This document shows positions 34,401 through 46,509 of a stretch of 64,000 nt of DNA, piece after piece. Under the pieces are notes generated by a model. It did no database searches. It had not been told where the DNA came from and worked only from the letters and a program-made list of their open reading frames with translations. The first letter of the stretch is position 1. Each line of letters opens with the position of its first letter. The stretch comes from Triatoma infestans. Its lineage: Eukaryota; Arthropoda; Insecta; Hemiptera; Reduviidae. Made by a program: the position numbers and the translations under genes. Where the stretch lies: positions 62,001 to 126,000 of the forward strand of contig JAAEAF010000640.1 in the NCBI GenBank assembly GCA_011037195.1. The letters are read 5' to 3'.

Positions 34401-36905
34401 TAGAAATTTAGAATTATCATGTTGACGACGCTCACATTTGGCGCCTTTACTTCTCTTCTACAGCTATTCTTTCGGCTAATTATTTATGGATATTTATTTC
34501 TTTGGAAAAACTAGTTTACAATTTTTTTACTAATTATAAATTATCGTTTCTACAATAATTTTTTTTTTCTATAAAAAGTGCAAAAAATCAAGTTATTTCT
34601 AAAAATAATATTTGTTGTTTTATGTAATTAATCTGAGCTATAAAGAAAAAATATTCATAATTTTCGTTCCATTGTTGAAAAAGGAAGCAAAAATGTATTA
34701 GGGGTATGCAAGGTACATTGTAAGTCCGCCATTTTGTATTTGGCCGTTATACTAATAGAACGAAATAAAATTGATGTAAAGCACCCACAAAATTTTCTTC
34801 AAGGAATTCATAATACTCAGTTAAAACAGTTTTCTTAGGTTGGAGTTTTTAGCTATTCATTGCATTGTCCTTAAAATTTTGTCTAGGTGGCACAGTCCAC
34901 GAGTATTAAAGATGGGAATCTACGCATGAGCAATAGCAATCAAAATCTAGTTTCTGGCAGCAACATAAAAAATGGAATCGAACTAATAATTACTGCAATT
35001 AAACAAATAAATTATAGTAAGAAGAAGAGTTATGTATTAGAGTTCGAAAATCTAGAGCCTATGTAACTATGTAAACTGGAGTAACAGTAAGTTATGTGAG
35101 TGTTTCATATCAGATTTTTTCCATCTGAATGATTTTAGATATATATGCGATTTCCTTGAATGGTTATATTCCAAGTTTGAAGGCAATTGTCAGAATTATG
35201 GAAATTGTTGTAAAAGAATGTGGTTTGAATGTTTCCAACCAGATTTTTATTTTATATTTTCATGAGGAAACTTTTTATTTTTTCCAACAAAATACTGACA
35301 AAATAAATACTGCATCAAAATAAAAAAAAGAAACCTAATCTAAATGCACGCATTTATTGTTTATCTAGGTCACAGTTAGGATGACACAGAAGTAGGTTTG
35401 CTTGTTGGGTGACAGTATAACGTAATAAGAAAGAATAACTACGCAGTTAGTGAGAGTTGTTAAAGATCCGTCAGACTTTATAACACAACGGAGCTTAATA
35501 ACTCAATCCTTCCATAAAAAAAAGGTAGAGAAATAGACTTGACTATTAAATGTGAGAGTTTTAAGAGAAATTATAGAGTAGGGCCTCAAGTCATAAGATC
35601 CAGCCAATTTGTCGCACTGGTATAGGCTTAATCCGGAGGGGCGTGTGTATTTAGTGAAGAAGAGAAACTGAGCAAGGATTCTAGGGTTGTAGAAACTAGT
35701 AAAGAAGGCTCTAACATAGGGTAAAATGATTAAGAACTAGGATTTATCTTCAGCAGATGAACACAGTTCGGATGTTAATAGTATTAGAAACTTTTTTAAC
35801 ACAAGATAAGAATGATATGTCTATTCTGAAGAATAATGTTCTACCGGATGTTTGTACTTGGAAAGCAGGCGGTGAATTTTTTGATAAAAAAAAAAACAAA
35901 ATCTGTTGTGAAACTATCACACGACTTTGTTACAGTAGCGCTTATCTTATTTAAATAACTTGCTGTAGTTGCTCAACTCTGAAAATATTCTCAATCTTAC
36001 CATTATGCAATAGAGCTACTAGGTTACAGTGGCTTTGGCTTCATAGCCACTCTCTGCACATATCTACATAAACCTCAGAATAAATCTGCCCTATCAATAA
36101 GAGTTTTAGTCTGATTAAATTATTTTATTTAAAGTTATAAAGAGCTGAAAAAAGAAAAAGGATTTTTTTATTTATTTTCTTTTTTCTTTACTTTTCTCTT
36201 CATTTTAAGTAATAAAATTAAATGGAAGGAAGAAAGGCAGTAGTGGGAGAAGCGCTGAATGAAGAAAGGCCAGGAGACTATTAAGGAAGTTTGAGAGAAG
36301 AGAACTGGCTTCTTTTTCTACAGCCAAAGTGGGCTCATAATTGAATTAAAAAAGAAGATCAATTCTGATTCTTTGTGAAGAATTCCAAGGCAAGCAAAAC
36401 TCCCTCCCCCAAGGTGGTGGGGGTAATACCATTATATTATTCATACTCTCCTATTTTACAATGTATATTGGATATTAAAAAAATAAAATAATTGCTTTTA
36501 TAATTGTCAACTTTAAAAATGAATAATTTCGTTGACTACTTTTCTTCAAACTTGAAGTTTGTTACTAAAAATCTCAGACACAAGCCTCTTATTATATATA
36601 CAACTACAAGCCAAGTGGGGGAACCGTACATTATAGACATTATAGGAACTATCTGAATGTGATTACTTTGTGGAAATTTAAGCACCGCTGTTATCACAAT
36701 CTCCAAGAAAACTTGTAATAACAGTTTAATAGTTAAGCCTAACATCACAAAAAAATCTCTAGTATTTAGTACACCCTAAATAAACTTTACTTTTCGGAGA
36801 AATGTTTCAAATAAAAGTGATAGGTAAATACCAGTGTCAAGAAACTTTTCCCGGTGGTAAAAAAATCTTTGTATTGAAGTGTGAGCTAATTTTGAACACT
36901 TGTTT
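34401..36905. other. Intronic non-coding
   Basis: AT-rich. Short dispersed-repeat pieces at about 35090-35120 (GTGAGTGTTTCATATCAGA) and 35895-35940 (TGTTGTGAAACTATCACACG), and a GAAATGTTTCAAATAAAAGT piece at 36800. No gene recognised. Confidence 0.5.
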
Positions 36906-37250
36906 TCATTTATTTATTATTGAGAAAATCTTGATGCCACATAATGGCTTCCAGAAGGGATCAAACAAAAAGAAATCTGATGGTACAAGATCCGGAGTGT
37001 AAGCCGGATATGCCTGAAATTCCAACTCTAACTTTTCATTAATTTCAAGCGTTGATTTCGCAGTATTTTCCAATCCCCTGCAAACAGCATTTCCAGAATT
37101 CACTTTATCTATAAGCATTTCTCTCTAGTATTGACTATTGATTATTACCAATCGTCAATATCAGTCTATTGGTTGTCCTTCAAAAAAAATCGGACCTTTC
37201 ACATTACAAAGGGTCATCGAATTTTTCCTCGCTGAAAACCGGAGATGTTT
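36906..37250 (-). pseudogene. Mariner-family transposase fragment
   Basis: The minus strand encodes AYPAYTPDLVPSDFFLFDPF, the mariner catalytic-domain block ending at the third acidic residue (D-x-x-PSD). It is preceded upstream by FFEGQPID and REMLIDKV pieces in nearby frames. Only the C-terminal half is left and the frame is broken. Not the same subfamily as 18760-19590 (TPDLVPSDFF versus SPDLAFTDHH). Confidence 0.7.
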
Positions 37251-37989
37251 TTACTTCATGCTTGACGCTGAATTAGGCTCGTACGTATTGATTTAAGTCT
37301 TATCACAGGTTTCTATGCTTTCCAAAAATCCATCTAAAACAATAACGTTGTTGAGATAAGCTAGACTTAGTGAACACTATATTGTAAGATTATATAACTG
37401 TATAACTGTAATTGTAAGCGAGGACTTTACATTGGGTATAATTTAGAGTGATAGTGTGATAGCTGAGGTATGAGTGACAGACTGACAGAGAGAGGATGTA
37501 AGATCGATGATGGCTGAACGTTGATAGATGTTCGAATGAGAATGAACTGACGGTACCTTTTTTAAGCGGGCGACTTCTTCTTCAGTGCCCAGATATTTCT
37601 CCTTAGATTGCTCTTTTGAGAGCTACTAGCAGCGAAACATGTAGATCCATTGTTGGTATCGTAATTTGTGTCTCTTCTTCAATGAGAACATCAATGCGAC
37701 ATTCAGGTGATAGAGTTGAAACTCGATTGGTATTCTCGCATGATGCAATCGCTACTGGGTCATTTTTTAATTGATTAACCCAAAAGCTGAATCTTGTAAT
37801 GCTTACATCATAAAAGCAAAGTTTTCAATCCTCTCAGAGACTACAAATCCTACCAGTGAACGCTGTACTTCCAAAGTGGAGATTTCTAGAGGACTGGTTA
37901 TCGTTGAATGAGTTTATAGTTAATATCCTTTATTACTCAAATAATGAAACGGTCATCGGTCAAATAGTGTTGCAAACTAATGACAGAAT
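37251..37989. other. Intronic, no supported feature
   Basis: No recognised gene or repeat; may include further mariner-derived sequence just after 37250. Confidence 0.4.
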
Positions 37990-38700
37990 ACCAGCTTATC
38001 AATCTAAAAAGTTTGGTGTGAAACACTCACACGACTTTCTCATACTGCAAAGTGGCAAATTTTCTTCACACTTACAATTATTCTTATTAGTGTTTAAAAC
38101 CGTCGGCATTTTATGGAGTAAACCAGAAAAAAAAATGAAAAACCTATTGAGTAAAGTCGCACTTCCGCTCAACCGATTTTATTTAAACTTAGAATTTTGG
38201 CAACTTATTTTTGTATAATAGAATTGGATAGAATTGTGTAATAACTGAAATAATCTTTAGGGGAAACCATAACCCCACCTCTCACCCAAAAGTGCCCTTA
38301 AATGAATTTTCCTAGAGAAATATTTCAAATAAAAGTTTTGGCTCTTTGTGTGTTTAGTTGAAATGCAAAGTTTAAAGAAAATTGTTGCAGCCGGTTTAGG
38401 GAATATAGTAGAAAACTGAAAAACACTTTTTAGTAAAAATGCTTTTCCGGTTGATGGATTTCGCCCAAGATCTTCGTGTCTGATGCGGTGGTAGCAACCT
38501 AAACGGAATACCAAGTTTGAGCGAGCTGCATCTTTTCGTTTTTGAGATATTTTTTTCACAGCACAACACAGACCATTTCCTAAAAATCACTTTTTTGGAC
38601 TCAGAGGATCTCAAAACGTGTATTTACGAGGAAACTAATTTCGAAAATCGGGCACGATCGCAATACTTCCTCTTACTATTATTAGTAAGAGAAAATAAAA
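37990..38700 (+). repeat. Dispersed repeat (TTCCGG family), nearly complete copy
   Basis: Starts GTTTGGTGTGAAACACTCAC (38009) and ends CTTCCTCTTACTATTATTAG (38668-38687) then TAAGAGAAAATA. Internally, three successive units each open with a CTTCCGGT- or CTTCCGCT-like motif followed by a TTCTTCAAACT- or TTTAAACTT-like phrase. No coding frame is conserved between copies. Confidence 0.8.
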
Positions 38701-39160
38701 ATGTTATTTTATGTAGATTTTGTTTGACCAACAGGTCTTTGCTTCTTTACTCATTGAATAATCCAGTATAGGCAGTATTGCAAGATTAAAAATATTAATC
38801 TTGGTGCCGTTTTCTTTGAGAATCCTGGAAAATTCAGTAACCTTTCGGCAAGTTGCATATATCGATGCGACTAATTTACTTCAAACTTGATGTTCTAGCT
38901 ATCATTTAATACCTATGTCTTAATATTTTATTGGTGGTACAGACGTACATTGGATCGACTAAAGTAAGTAGCATTAGAGATAAGATAAAACAGACGAACA
39001 GCCTGACTCTGACTGAGAACATTCGGTCAGCCATTCGCTCTTCATCTTCACTATATTTAAAACATTCCTTCATTAACAAATTAAGGAAAAAAGTTGATAT
39101 GATTTCTGAATCAATCACCCCACTGAAAAATTATTACTTAAAAAAACAGCTATTTATTAC

Positions 39161-39379
39161 CTGTTTATGTGTATTATTTGAAAATGTACACTGCAATGGT
39201 GAATGGCCACAGTATAATAAATTTAACCATGTTTCTGGTTCTAATGAATTCACTGCCGGTTCACAGAATGTTGATTGAAACCCTAGTGTAGCGGTGATAA
39301 CATTTTCTGGATAGGTTTGTATTTCGGATGGTTCAAGACTTAATGTTGCCATCGGCCATCTTACATCCAGTTCTACAAT
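39161..39379 (-). CDS. THSD1-like protein, coding exon
   Basis: 219 bp, 73 codons, phase 0 at both ends. Acceptor TTTGTTTTCAG|ATTGTA (39380/39379) and donor AAACAG|GTAATAAA (39161/39160). It starts IVELDVRWPMATLSLEPSE and contains TFCEP, YCGHSPLQC and an N-glycosylation sequon NNT. The L-x-V-x-W-P beginning followed by a conserved FxSxxxC region corresponds, from memory of vertebrate THSD1, to the second segment of its extracellular part (LKVEWP). A proline- and cysteine-bearing beta-sandwich is likely. Joins in frame to 62355-62644 and 22717-22878. Confidence 0.82.
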
Positions 39380-40934
39380 CTGAAAACAAAAAAAAAAAAA
39401 TCAAAACAGAAAGAAAGAAATAAATAAATACAAGTTTTGAACAAATTCGATAATTTAAAGAATTAGTAAATTCGACTATAGGATGGTCAACAAAACTACA
39501 ATCTCATACTTTTATATCTTATATTTCTCTTCGATTTGGACACAAAAATCGATTATAGAGTTCAACCAAGGTACCCCAATAAGTCGTATCCACAAACACT
39601 AAAATTCAAAATCTTCCCGAACAATAAATGATTTTTTGTATTAAAGCCAGGGCATTCACAAATGGAGTGAATACGCCTCATTCCTATTATAGAAGAAGAA
39701 GTAAAAAGAACACCGATTTTATACACTTATTTTGTTTTAAAGGAAGTAAAAAACAATTAAATTCAACACTAAGAAACACACATTAAAAAAGTACATTTAT
39801 ATTTATTTTTCGTTAATGACTACTAGGTGCAAATAAATCTATTTTCCCAGATACGTACACTAAACTATACACACATATATAAATATATAAATTTGTTTCC
39901 GGTAACACCTTGCCAGCAAGGGGGGGGGGGCAGAAGCTTTTACCCTACTGTCACTGGCTAAGGATAATAGTAATAATAATGGTAATGAAACAATAAATCA
40001 ACTACAATATGATTTAAATTACAATAATTCAGTTGGGGCGCCGCCAATAGTGCACTAACTCTTAATACTTCCTTTCTTTTAACTAAATTAAATATAATAT
40101 AGTCGATATAAGATTCTGCGTTGTAAGGCCGCAAACTGGGCGTGAACAGCTTTAAGTTTCGCAATGATTGCCGAGGAACATCCAAAACAAACTGCCAAAA
40201 TGCCAGGTTTTCCTTCAAGATATGTATATGGGTTGAGATTTTAATTTAAAAAAACACTTACTGTGAATCCACGATATTTATATTGTATTAAAACCCTTGT
40301 AATATTGTGAATACTGGAGACAAAATTATTGCATCACACTCTACGAAACGCAATATAATAATGGCGAATGGCTTCTCTAACAAAGCTATCCCTAGGGTCC
40401 AGACGATTCCAGACATTTGGATAAATTATTTTTCCAATAGGTTTCTGCTGGTGAAGAGGTAAAATTACTGAACTGAGACCACCTCCTTAGAATTTACAAT
40501 ATTTATTATTTCAACTTTTATGACAACATCTATATTTAGGAAACCAGCTGATGAAGTGCTAGGCACTAGCAAGAGGTAATCGATAGACTGCAGTGCTTCG
40601 TACGTAATATTTTGTTTATTTTGCCCTCGACATTCGGACGTTACAATTTAACGGAATGTTGACAACACTTTAAACATTCTAATCCTCTAGACCGTTTCCA
40701 TTCATCCGAGGCCCACTCAACTCCGACAATACCATTAGTCGGGTGTTAAACGCCAATCTTCTCGTCAACTTCCTCCGTAGTGTGATATCACTAATGTTAG
40801 GGAATGACTCGCATAATTAGAAATGCTATCATGGAAATATCACAACAAGTTTGAGTTTCTGAGATTTTTTCCACACATATTTAGAAATTTGAGCTGTTTG
40901 AAACTATACTTACAGCAGTAAAAAGAAATAAAAA
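39380..40934. other. Intronic non-coding
   Basis: Start of the 23-kb intron. AT-rich with a poly-G run at 39920-39929. No recognised gene. Confidence 0.5.
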
Positions 40935-41667
40935 GAAATCTGGTGTAAAATATTCACACAACTTTCTCTTACTGCGAAATGGCACACTTTCTTCGCACTT
41001 ACAATTATTATTACTGTTTACAACCGTCGGCATTTTTATGGAGAAAATCACAAAAAAAGTGAAAAACCTTTTAATAAAGTCCCACTTCCTCTCAACCGAT
41101 TTTCTTCAAAACTGCGAATTTTGACAACTTATATAATCCTAATTAATATTATTTAGTTGACAGAATTGTATAGCACATTGTTGAACTGAAATAGCACATT
41201 AGAGGAATACGTAACACCAACCTTCCCCCAAAAGTCCCCTTAAATGAATTTTCCCTGGGGAATGTTTCAACTAAAAGTTGTAGCTCTTTGTGTGTGTAGT
41301 TGATATACCAAGTTTAAAGAAAATCGTTGGAGCCGTTTTAGAGAAAACAGCAGAAAACTAAAAACTACTTTCAGTTAAAAAGCACTTCCGGTAATCTCAT
41401 TGTCTTCAAACTCGGGATTTCGACAAAATATTTAATTTCAATTAATATTATTTATTATTTGATAGGATTGTGTAATACCTGAAATAGCAGTGAACTGTAA
41501 TGGAGTCGTTTTCGAGAAAATCACAAAACTGAAGAAAGCTTTCAGTAAAGTGGCACTTTCCGGTGATTGATTTTGTCCTAAATCTTCGTGTTTCATGCAG
41601 TGATAATATCTAAATGTAACACCAGGTTTGAACTTCCTGCAACTTTTCGTTTTTGAGATATTCTTTT

Positions 41668-41709
<42 letters not shown>

Positions 41710-41825
41710 CCATTCCGTTTGGGCTCGGGGGATATCACAACGTATATTTCCGGTGAAAATTCAATTTTGAAAAGCTGGCACGATCGCAATACTTCCTCTT
41801 ACTATTATTAGTAATCGAAAGTAAA
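40935..41825 (+). repeat. Dispersed repeat (TTCCGG family), longest copy
   Basis: From AAATCTGGTGTAAAATATTC and ACAACTTTCTCTTACTGC to CTTCCTCTTACTATTATTAG. Units begin at about 41085, 41385 and 41560, each with a CTTCC/CTTCCGG phrase. Sequence near the left end (ACTTTCTCTTAC) is inverted near the right end (GTAA...GAAAGTA), suggesting sub-terminal inverted repeats. A CA patch (41675-41699) occupies the usual position. Confidence 0.82.
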
Positions 41826-42514
41826 AAGTATTCATAATATCTGTAGTTTGTAGCTTCTCTGTGCATAAATCTTCCAAACATAAGCGAATCAGTTTGGGTT
41901 ATGTGTTATAAATTAATTAAAGTAAATATACTATTCTGTTTTAAATAGTTTTGGCCATAATTCGTGTCATTAAAATAAATATTGAACTCATCGGGAGGAG
42001 GCCCATAAACGTTCCCTCAAATATCAATAAATAAATAAATAAACACATAATAATAAACTTTAATGATATTTGAGCGTACAAGTGCTGCTCTCTACTACCT
42101 TTACAAAATGCTATTAACATCCTCACTGCACAGAACATTACGCTACTGCTAAGGGGATGTTCTTGTTTTAACAAGGTGCTGTTGGCAGAACTGGACCTAC
42201 TGTTTGATATGTACTTGTTGAAATAATACTAGAGTAGTATGGTAACTATTCAGTTCGCTGTTTGCTCTGTCATGTAATAACTATCATCAACATTACAGTA
42301 AAATTGTATACTAACGACTCGCTCTTCCTTTTTTAACTATATAAACGTCTCTCCGTTTGATAGCTATGGTTTTGAAAAATATTTCACACTGTGTCAAAAA
42401 AATAAACCAAAAAAAGATTCTTCGATTTACAAGTTGTCATAATGCAATTTTAACTAAATTTAATTAGTCTATTAATTTATAAAGACGGCGTTGACGATAA
42501 TGTTAAAAAAGAAA

Positions 42515-43190
42515 GTCATGTGATACACTCACACAGCTTTCTCTTACAGCAGTTTACAAAATTGTAATTGATAAATTTTATGGTTAGTATACCGAATTTA
42601 CTGAAATTCGTCGGCGTTATTATGGAGAAAATCGACAAAACTGAAGAAATAACTCAGTAAAAACGCATTTCAGGTTCACTACTTTTCGTGAAACTTGGAA
42701 TTTTGGCAATCTATTTATTTCTACATAATTTTGTTTAGATAGAAAATTTGTAATAAACTAAGATAAACATAGCCTTACCCCAACCCCAAAAGCCCCCTTA
42801 AATGAGTTTACCCGAAGAAATGTTTCAAATAGAAGTTGTAGATCGTTGATATTTCCAGTTAATAGAAAACCGTAGGAGCAATTTTTGAGCAAATCGCAAA
42901 AAGTGAAAAAAACCATTCAGTAAAGTGGTACTTCCGGTTCAGGAATTTTGACAGATAACTTACTGTTGGATCCCACCGTGATAGCTATACAGAATATCAA
43001 GTTTGAACTTTCCGCGATTTTTCGTTTTTGAGCTGCATATGCTATTGACACACACACACACACACACACAATTTTCTAAAAACCACTTTATTGGATTCAG
43101 AGTACCTCAAAATGGATATTTCCGGTGAAAACTCGATATCGAAAATTTGACAATATTACAATATTTCCTTCTTAGTAAGAGAAAGTAAAG
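42515..43190 (+). repeat. Dispersed repeat (TTCCGG family), copy at 42.5 kb
   Basis: TGTGATACACTCACACAGCT, CTCTTACAGCAGTTTAC, then the AATTGTAATTGATAAATTTT block, AAATGAGTTTACCC, AGTAAAGTGGTACTTCCGG, a CA patch (43050-43071), and the terminal CTTAGTAAGAGAAAGTAAAG. The next copy begins only a few bases later. Confidence 0.8.
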
Positions 43191-43689
43191 ATTTAGTGTA
43201 CAACAATCAAACGCTTTTCTCTTACTGCAGTTTGCATAGTTATAGTTTACATATTTTCTTCAAACATGGAGCGCTTACTAAATATTTATATGCCTTAAAG
43301 ATTATGCATTTGAAAAACCTATATTAAAAATAAACCTTGACTACATCAAAATATAAAACGTGGAAGGTGTGAAGTCGCACATCCCATAGAAGTCGTCTAA
43401 AAAAATTTTCTAGGAAGAAATTCCCAATAAAAGTGATAGTGAACGAAAAATTGCAAAATAACTATACTAAAGTTAAAAAGAACAAGATGAGTCCTGACTT
43501 AGGAAAGCGTGAAAAGGTGAACACAATCAATTTAACTCGACGCCGGTCAATTTTTTTCAAACTTGAAATTTCACCCACAATTAATTCTCAAGCAATAGTC
43601 TAAAATTGCATGATAGAGGCCACATAACGTCATCCCTCCCCTTGGAATCACTTAAAAATAATTTTGTCAACAAATTTTTCAAATAAAAA

Positions 43690-43735
43690 TATCTCCGATG
43701 CTTTCCACCACTGTGAACCCAACCACAATAAAAAA
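43690..43735 (-). mobile_element. Hammerhead-bearing foldback element, outer-arm fragment
   Basis: ATCTCCGATGCTTTCCACC through GAACCCAACCACAATA matches the outer end of the right arm (ATGCTTTCCAGCTCTGCGG...ACCACAACA) with gaps. No ribozyme segment is left. Confidence 0.45.
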
Positions 43736-43994
43736 ACAATTTAATCGAGTTATTTTCTTTATAATTACGACGTTGCATTGTTTAGCTGGGCTGGCCATAA
43801 AGAGGGCGTTGGGGATTTTACTTATTTATCTGAGAGCCTTATATCAAAACCAAGAAATCTTCTGCAAATGTAAACTGACCTCTAAAATCGAATTATCAGA
43901 AATATATTTCAAATAAAAGGGATAAATTTCCATTTATGAGCAAGAATTTTTATGTTTAAAGAAACTCATTGTAACTGTTAAGAATTTAGTGAAC

Positions 43995-44397
43995 TGTAAG
44001 GGGGAGCGGGTGGAACCAGAGAGCATACACAATTTAAAATAATATAGTTTATAATTTAAAACTTATTCCTACAAATTGACAAACAATTAAAATATAATAA
44101 AATTACTGAATCAATATAAATTGCTTAAATTAACTTACAACTACCCAAACTACTTGATATTAACTCTAAGCTTGGCTACGACTACGATTAAAATTTTACC
44201 CACACTACCGGCCACCTCAATACCCCCAAGAACAACTGTGCAGGTACTCACCAATTTCCACCGCCGTACCAAGCATGCCGGGTTCTTCCTTTTTTCCTCT
44301 TTTGACTCTTACACTGCCACACTCGCACTGCTACCTCGCACACCTTTTTTTTGGTCTCACACCGACAGACCGACACACACACACACACACACACACA
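43995..44397 (-). repeat. Gypsy 3' LTR, 5' part deleted
   Basis: Aligns with 46510-46906 of the intact LTR up to the CA microsatellite at 44373-44397. Beyond it the sequence switches to the protease region instead of the remaining 220 bp of LTR. The polypurine tract is lost with the deletion. Confidence 0.85.
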
Positions 44398-44739
44398 CCG
44401 AGAGTCCTCCTCCTGAAGGAGTCTACTGCTTGCTCCCGTATCACTACTCTTTCGGTGCCTTTCCCCCAGATCCCCACCATCGTGTACAGCGTGACAGCAA
44501 TCCTCCTACTGAAGGGGACTACCTTGTAACTCCAGTCTACCATTCGCTCGCACCATCTCGCTTCTTCGTACCGCTAATTCCCGGGCATCCACTACCCATC
44601 CTAGTGCCAGAGCGTTTATTCCTAAGATGCCATCCCTTTTATGTCGACGTCGGCAATAATCATATCCATTTCTACCGGTGCATTGCCCCGTTTTCAATCG
44701 TCACTCTTTGCTGGCCGTATACTACCAACCTAGCCCCCG

Positions 44740-44850
44740 TAAACCCTTGGGGTTCCACATTAGCCTTCAACCCTAATGCCCTTAATAGGCCCCCGTGTCA
44801 ACCAGCATTTTCCGGGCCTCTCCTGAGATTAGCACCGGTACTGTAATGAA
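44740..44850 (-). pseudogene. Gypsy aspartic protease remnant
   Basis: The minus strand reads VLISGEARKMLVDTGA, the start of a retroviral-type protease with its catalytic D-T-G. It is then stopped within two codons, and the rest (44840 down to 44400) is unreadable in one frame. Confidence 0.7.
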
Positions 44851-44898
44851 ATGGGGGTAGCGCTCCGCACATTCGTGATTTGGTGTTGGGTCCTTACC

Positions 44899-45205
44899 CT
44901 AAAGCCCCTCCATCGGACCAGTTGCAAGGGGCACGGCTTTTGGGGCCTCCCGGTTTATCGCTTCCTTCGCTGTGCTACCTCCCGGGTGAAGGCTTCCCTG
45001 CCATCTCCCTCGGCAATTCCTGGCGAAATGACCCCGCCTGGAACACCAGTAGCACACAGTCTTGCCACTTCCCCTCCCTGCAGGAGCATAGGGGCGCTCG
45101 GCGACCCGTCTCTCTGATCGTGGGACACCCGTACACTCCCAGGCGAAATGGCCCACCTCAGAAAACCGCAAGCCGACGTTTTGGGCACCGCATAGACCTC
45201 CCGTT
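44899..45205 (-). pseudogene. Gypsy nucleocapsid zinc-knuckle region
   Basis: CYWCSRRGHFARNC is a CX2CX4HX4C knuckle. A second, damaged knuckle lies just before it (GHFAWEC end). It is in a different frame from gag upstream, either from a frameshift mutation or programmed frameshifting; the damage favours mutation. Confidence 0.75.
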
Positions 45206-45946
45206 CTAACGGACCTCCTGAAAGCCCTGTTCGGCCTGTTCAACTATGGCAGCTCTCCTTATTGCTTCTTCCAACGAGGTCGGCGGATTATAACGCAGCC
45301 GCCGCCCTGCCTCCCCGTGAAGCCCCTTAACATAGGCGGCTAGAACAGCGGTATTCATGTGGTTGCGTTCCCACCGTTGTTCGGTCGCGTCCCCAGGCTG
45401 TGTCAAGGCTCTTTCCCCCAGGTTGCGGCACCTATCCGCGAATTCCCGCACTGGCTCCCGTCGTCCCTGGTTGAGCGAATTTAGTGACAGTAGGTACTGC
45501 GCCGGAGAGAATAGGTCCTGGAATCTCTCTAGCAGGACCCTCCGATAGTCCTCAAAGGTGGCGGTCTCGCCTTGCATATCCGGGTACCCGCTAAGACATA
45601 ATGCTAGCGGGCCCATGGTTTTCATTTGGCAAATCAGTCGTTTGTCAGCATCCGTCCAACGCCCGCTATCCGCCACCATTTCGAATTCCTTAAGGAACTC
45701 CGCCATTGGTAACGTGGTGGTGTCCCCCGACCATGATTTGATCAGGGTCTGTAGCGACAGATCCCGTTTAAGAAACACATCTCCTGGGGACCCCCCAGAT
45801 GTTGACTGGTTCCGCTCTAACACGGCCTCGGCTTTCCTACTCGCTTCTAGCCGCTTCCTTTCCTCTTTTAACGCAGCACGCTCACTTTCTCTCTTTTCCT
45901 CCACCTCTTTTCTAAGCTTTTCCATTGCCGGGTCCGTGGTAGGCAT
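45206..45946 (-). CDS. Gypsy-type gag protein (capsid region), intact frame
   Basis: 246 codons from the Met in MPTTDPAMEKLRKEVEEK; the frame is open 28 codons further upstream, but those residues are hydrophobic and probably leader sequence. Residues about 10-45 form a charged coiled coil (EEKRESERAALKEERKRLE). The capsid-like core follows with MAEFLKEFEMVADSGRWTD, the stretch ending FEDYRRVLLERFQDLF and REFADRCRNLG, a pattern shared by Ty3/gypsy gag proteins. It ends before the knuckle region. Would form the particle shell; needs a complete element in trans. Confidence 0.82.
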   Translation of the reverse strand: MPTTDPAMEKLRKEVEEKRESERAALKEERKRLEASRKAEAVLERNQSTSGGSPGDVFLKRDLSLQTLIKSWSGDTTTLPMAEFLKEFEMVADSGRWTDADKRLICQMKTMGPLALCLSGYPDMQGETATFEDYRRVLLERFQDLFSPAQYLLSLNSLNQGRREPVREFADRCRNLGERALTQPGDATEQRWERNHMNTAVLAAYVKGLHGEAGRRLRYNPPTSLEEAIRRAAIVEQAEQGFQEVR

Positions 45947-46076
45947 ATCAACTGCGATGTTCCCAGGGGCGGAAATAGGAGAAGAAAAAGAAAAAAGGAC
46001 AGAAAAAATAATGAATAAACAAAAAAACAAAAAGTAAAATTATTAAGGAGAGGAAACAGAAAATATATTAAGGATT

Positions 46077-46096
46077 CTCTCTCTCTCTCTCTCTCT
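46077..46096. repeat. (CT)n microsatellite in gypsy leader
   Basis: Ten or so CT units between the gag start and the 5' LTR. Confidence 0.9.
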
Positions 46097-46492
46097 CCAC
46101 TGATACGTAAACAATAAAACGTTTACGTGTTGCTATGGCAACCTATACTAGCCGGCCAGTGACCAGTTCTTGACCCCCCACTACAATAACCTGCGTCACG
46201 AGGATTGCTTCCTATTTATATTTAATTTATAATTAATATATTTATATTTAATTCATCATTTTATTAAGGTGAAAACTACACTAAACTTAGTTAATAACAT
46301 TTTCGAGTTTGCCCCGAATTCTTCTCTTAACTGGTTTAGGCTGCACGGCCCCCTTTTCGATTAGGGTCAGCTACCGATACTGTGCCCGCGACTGGCCCCC
46401 ACTACAATAGCGGCGCCGACCGATTACCATTCCTGCTCTTCGTTAACTTATTGAGATTCTGGGTTCTTATTTATTATTTTATTATAACATCC

Positions 46493-46509
46493 CACTTCTG
46501 AACCAAAAA
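46493..46509 (-). promoter_or_regulatory. Gypsy primer-binding-site candidate
   Basis: Immediately downstream of the 5' LTR end on the minus strand lies TGGTTCAGAAGTGGGAT after a short T run. It begins with TGG complementary to a tRNA CCA end. The tRNA was not identified with confidence. Confidence 0.6.

Noticed and set aside
44121..44846. 241-codon plus-strand open frame
   Set aside because: Runs across the gypsy 3' LTR, a CA microsatellite and antisense protease; low complexity and not a gene.
45558..46037. 159-codon plus-strand open frame
   Set aside because: Antisense shadow of the gypsy gag frame, whose coiled coil and capsid motifs are on the minus strand.
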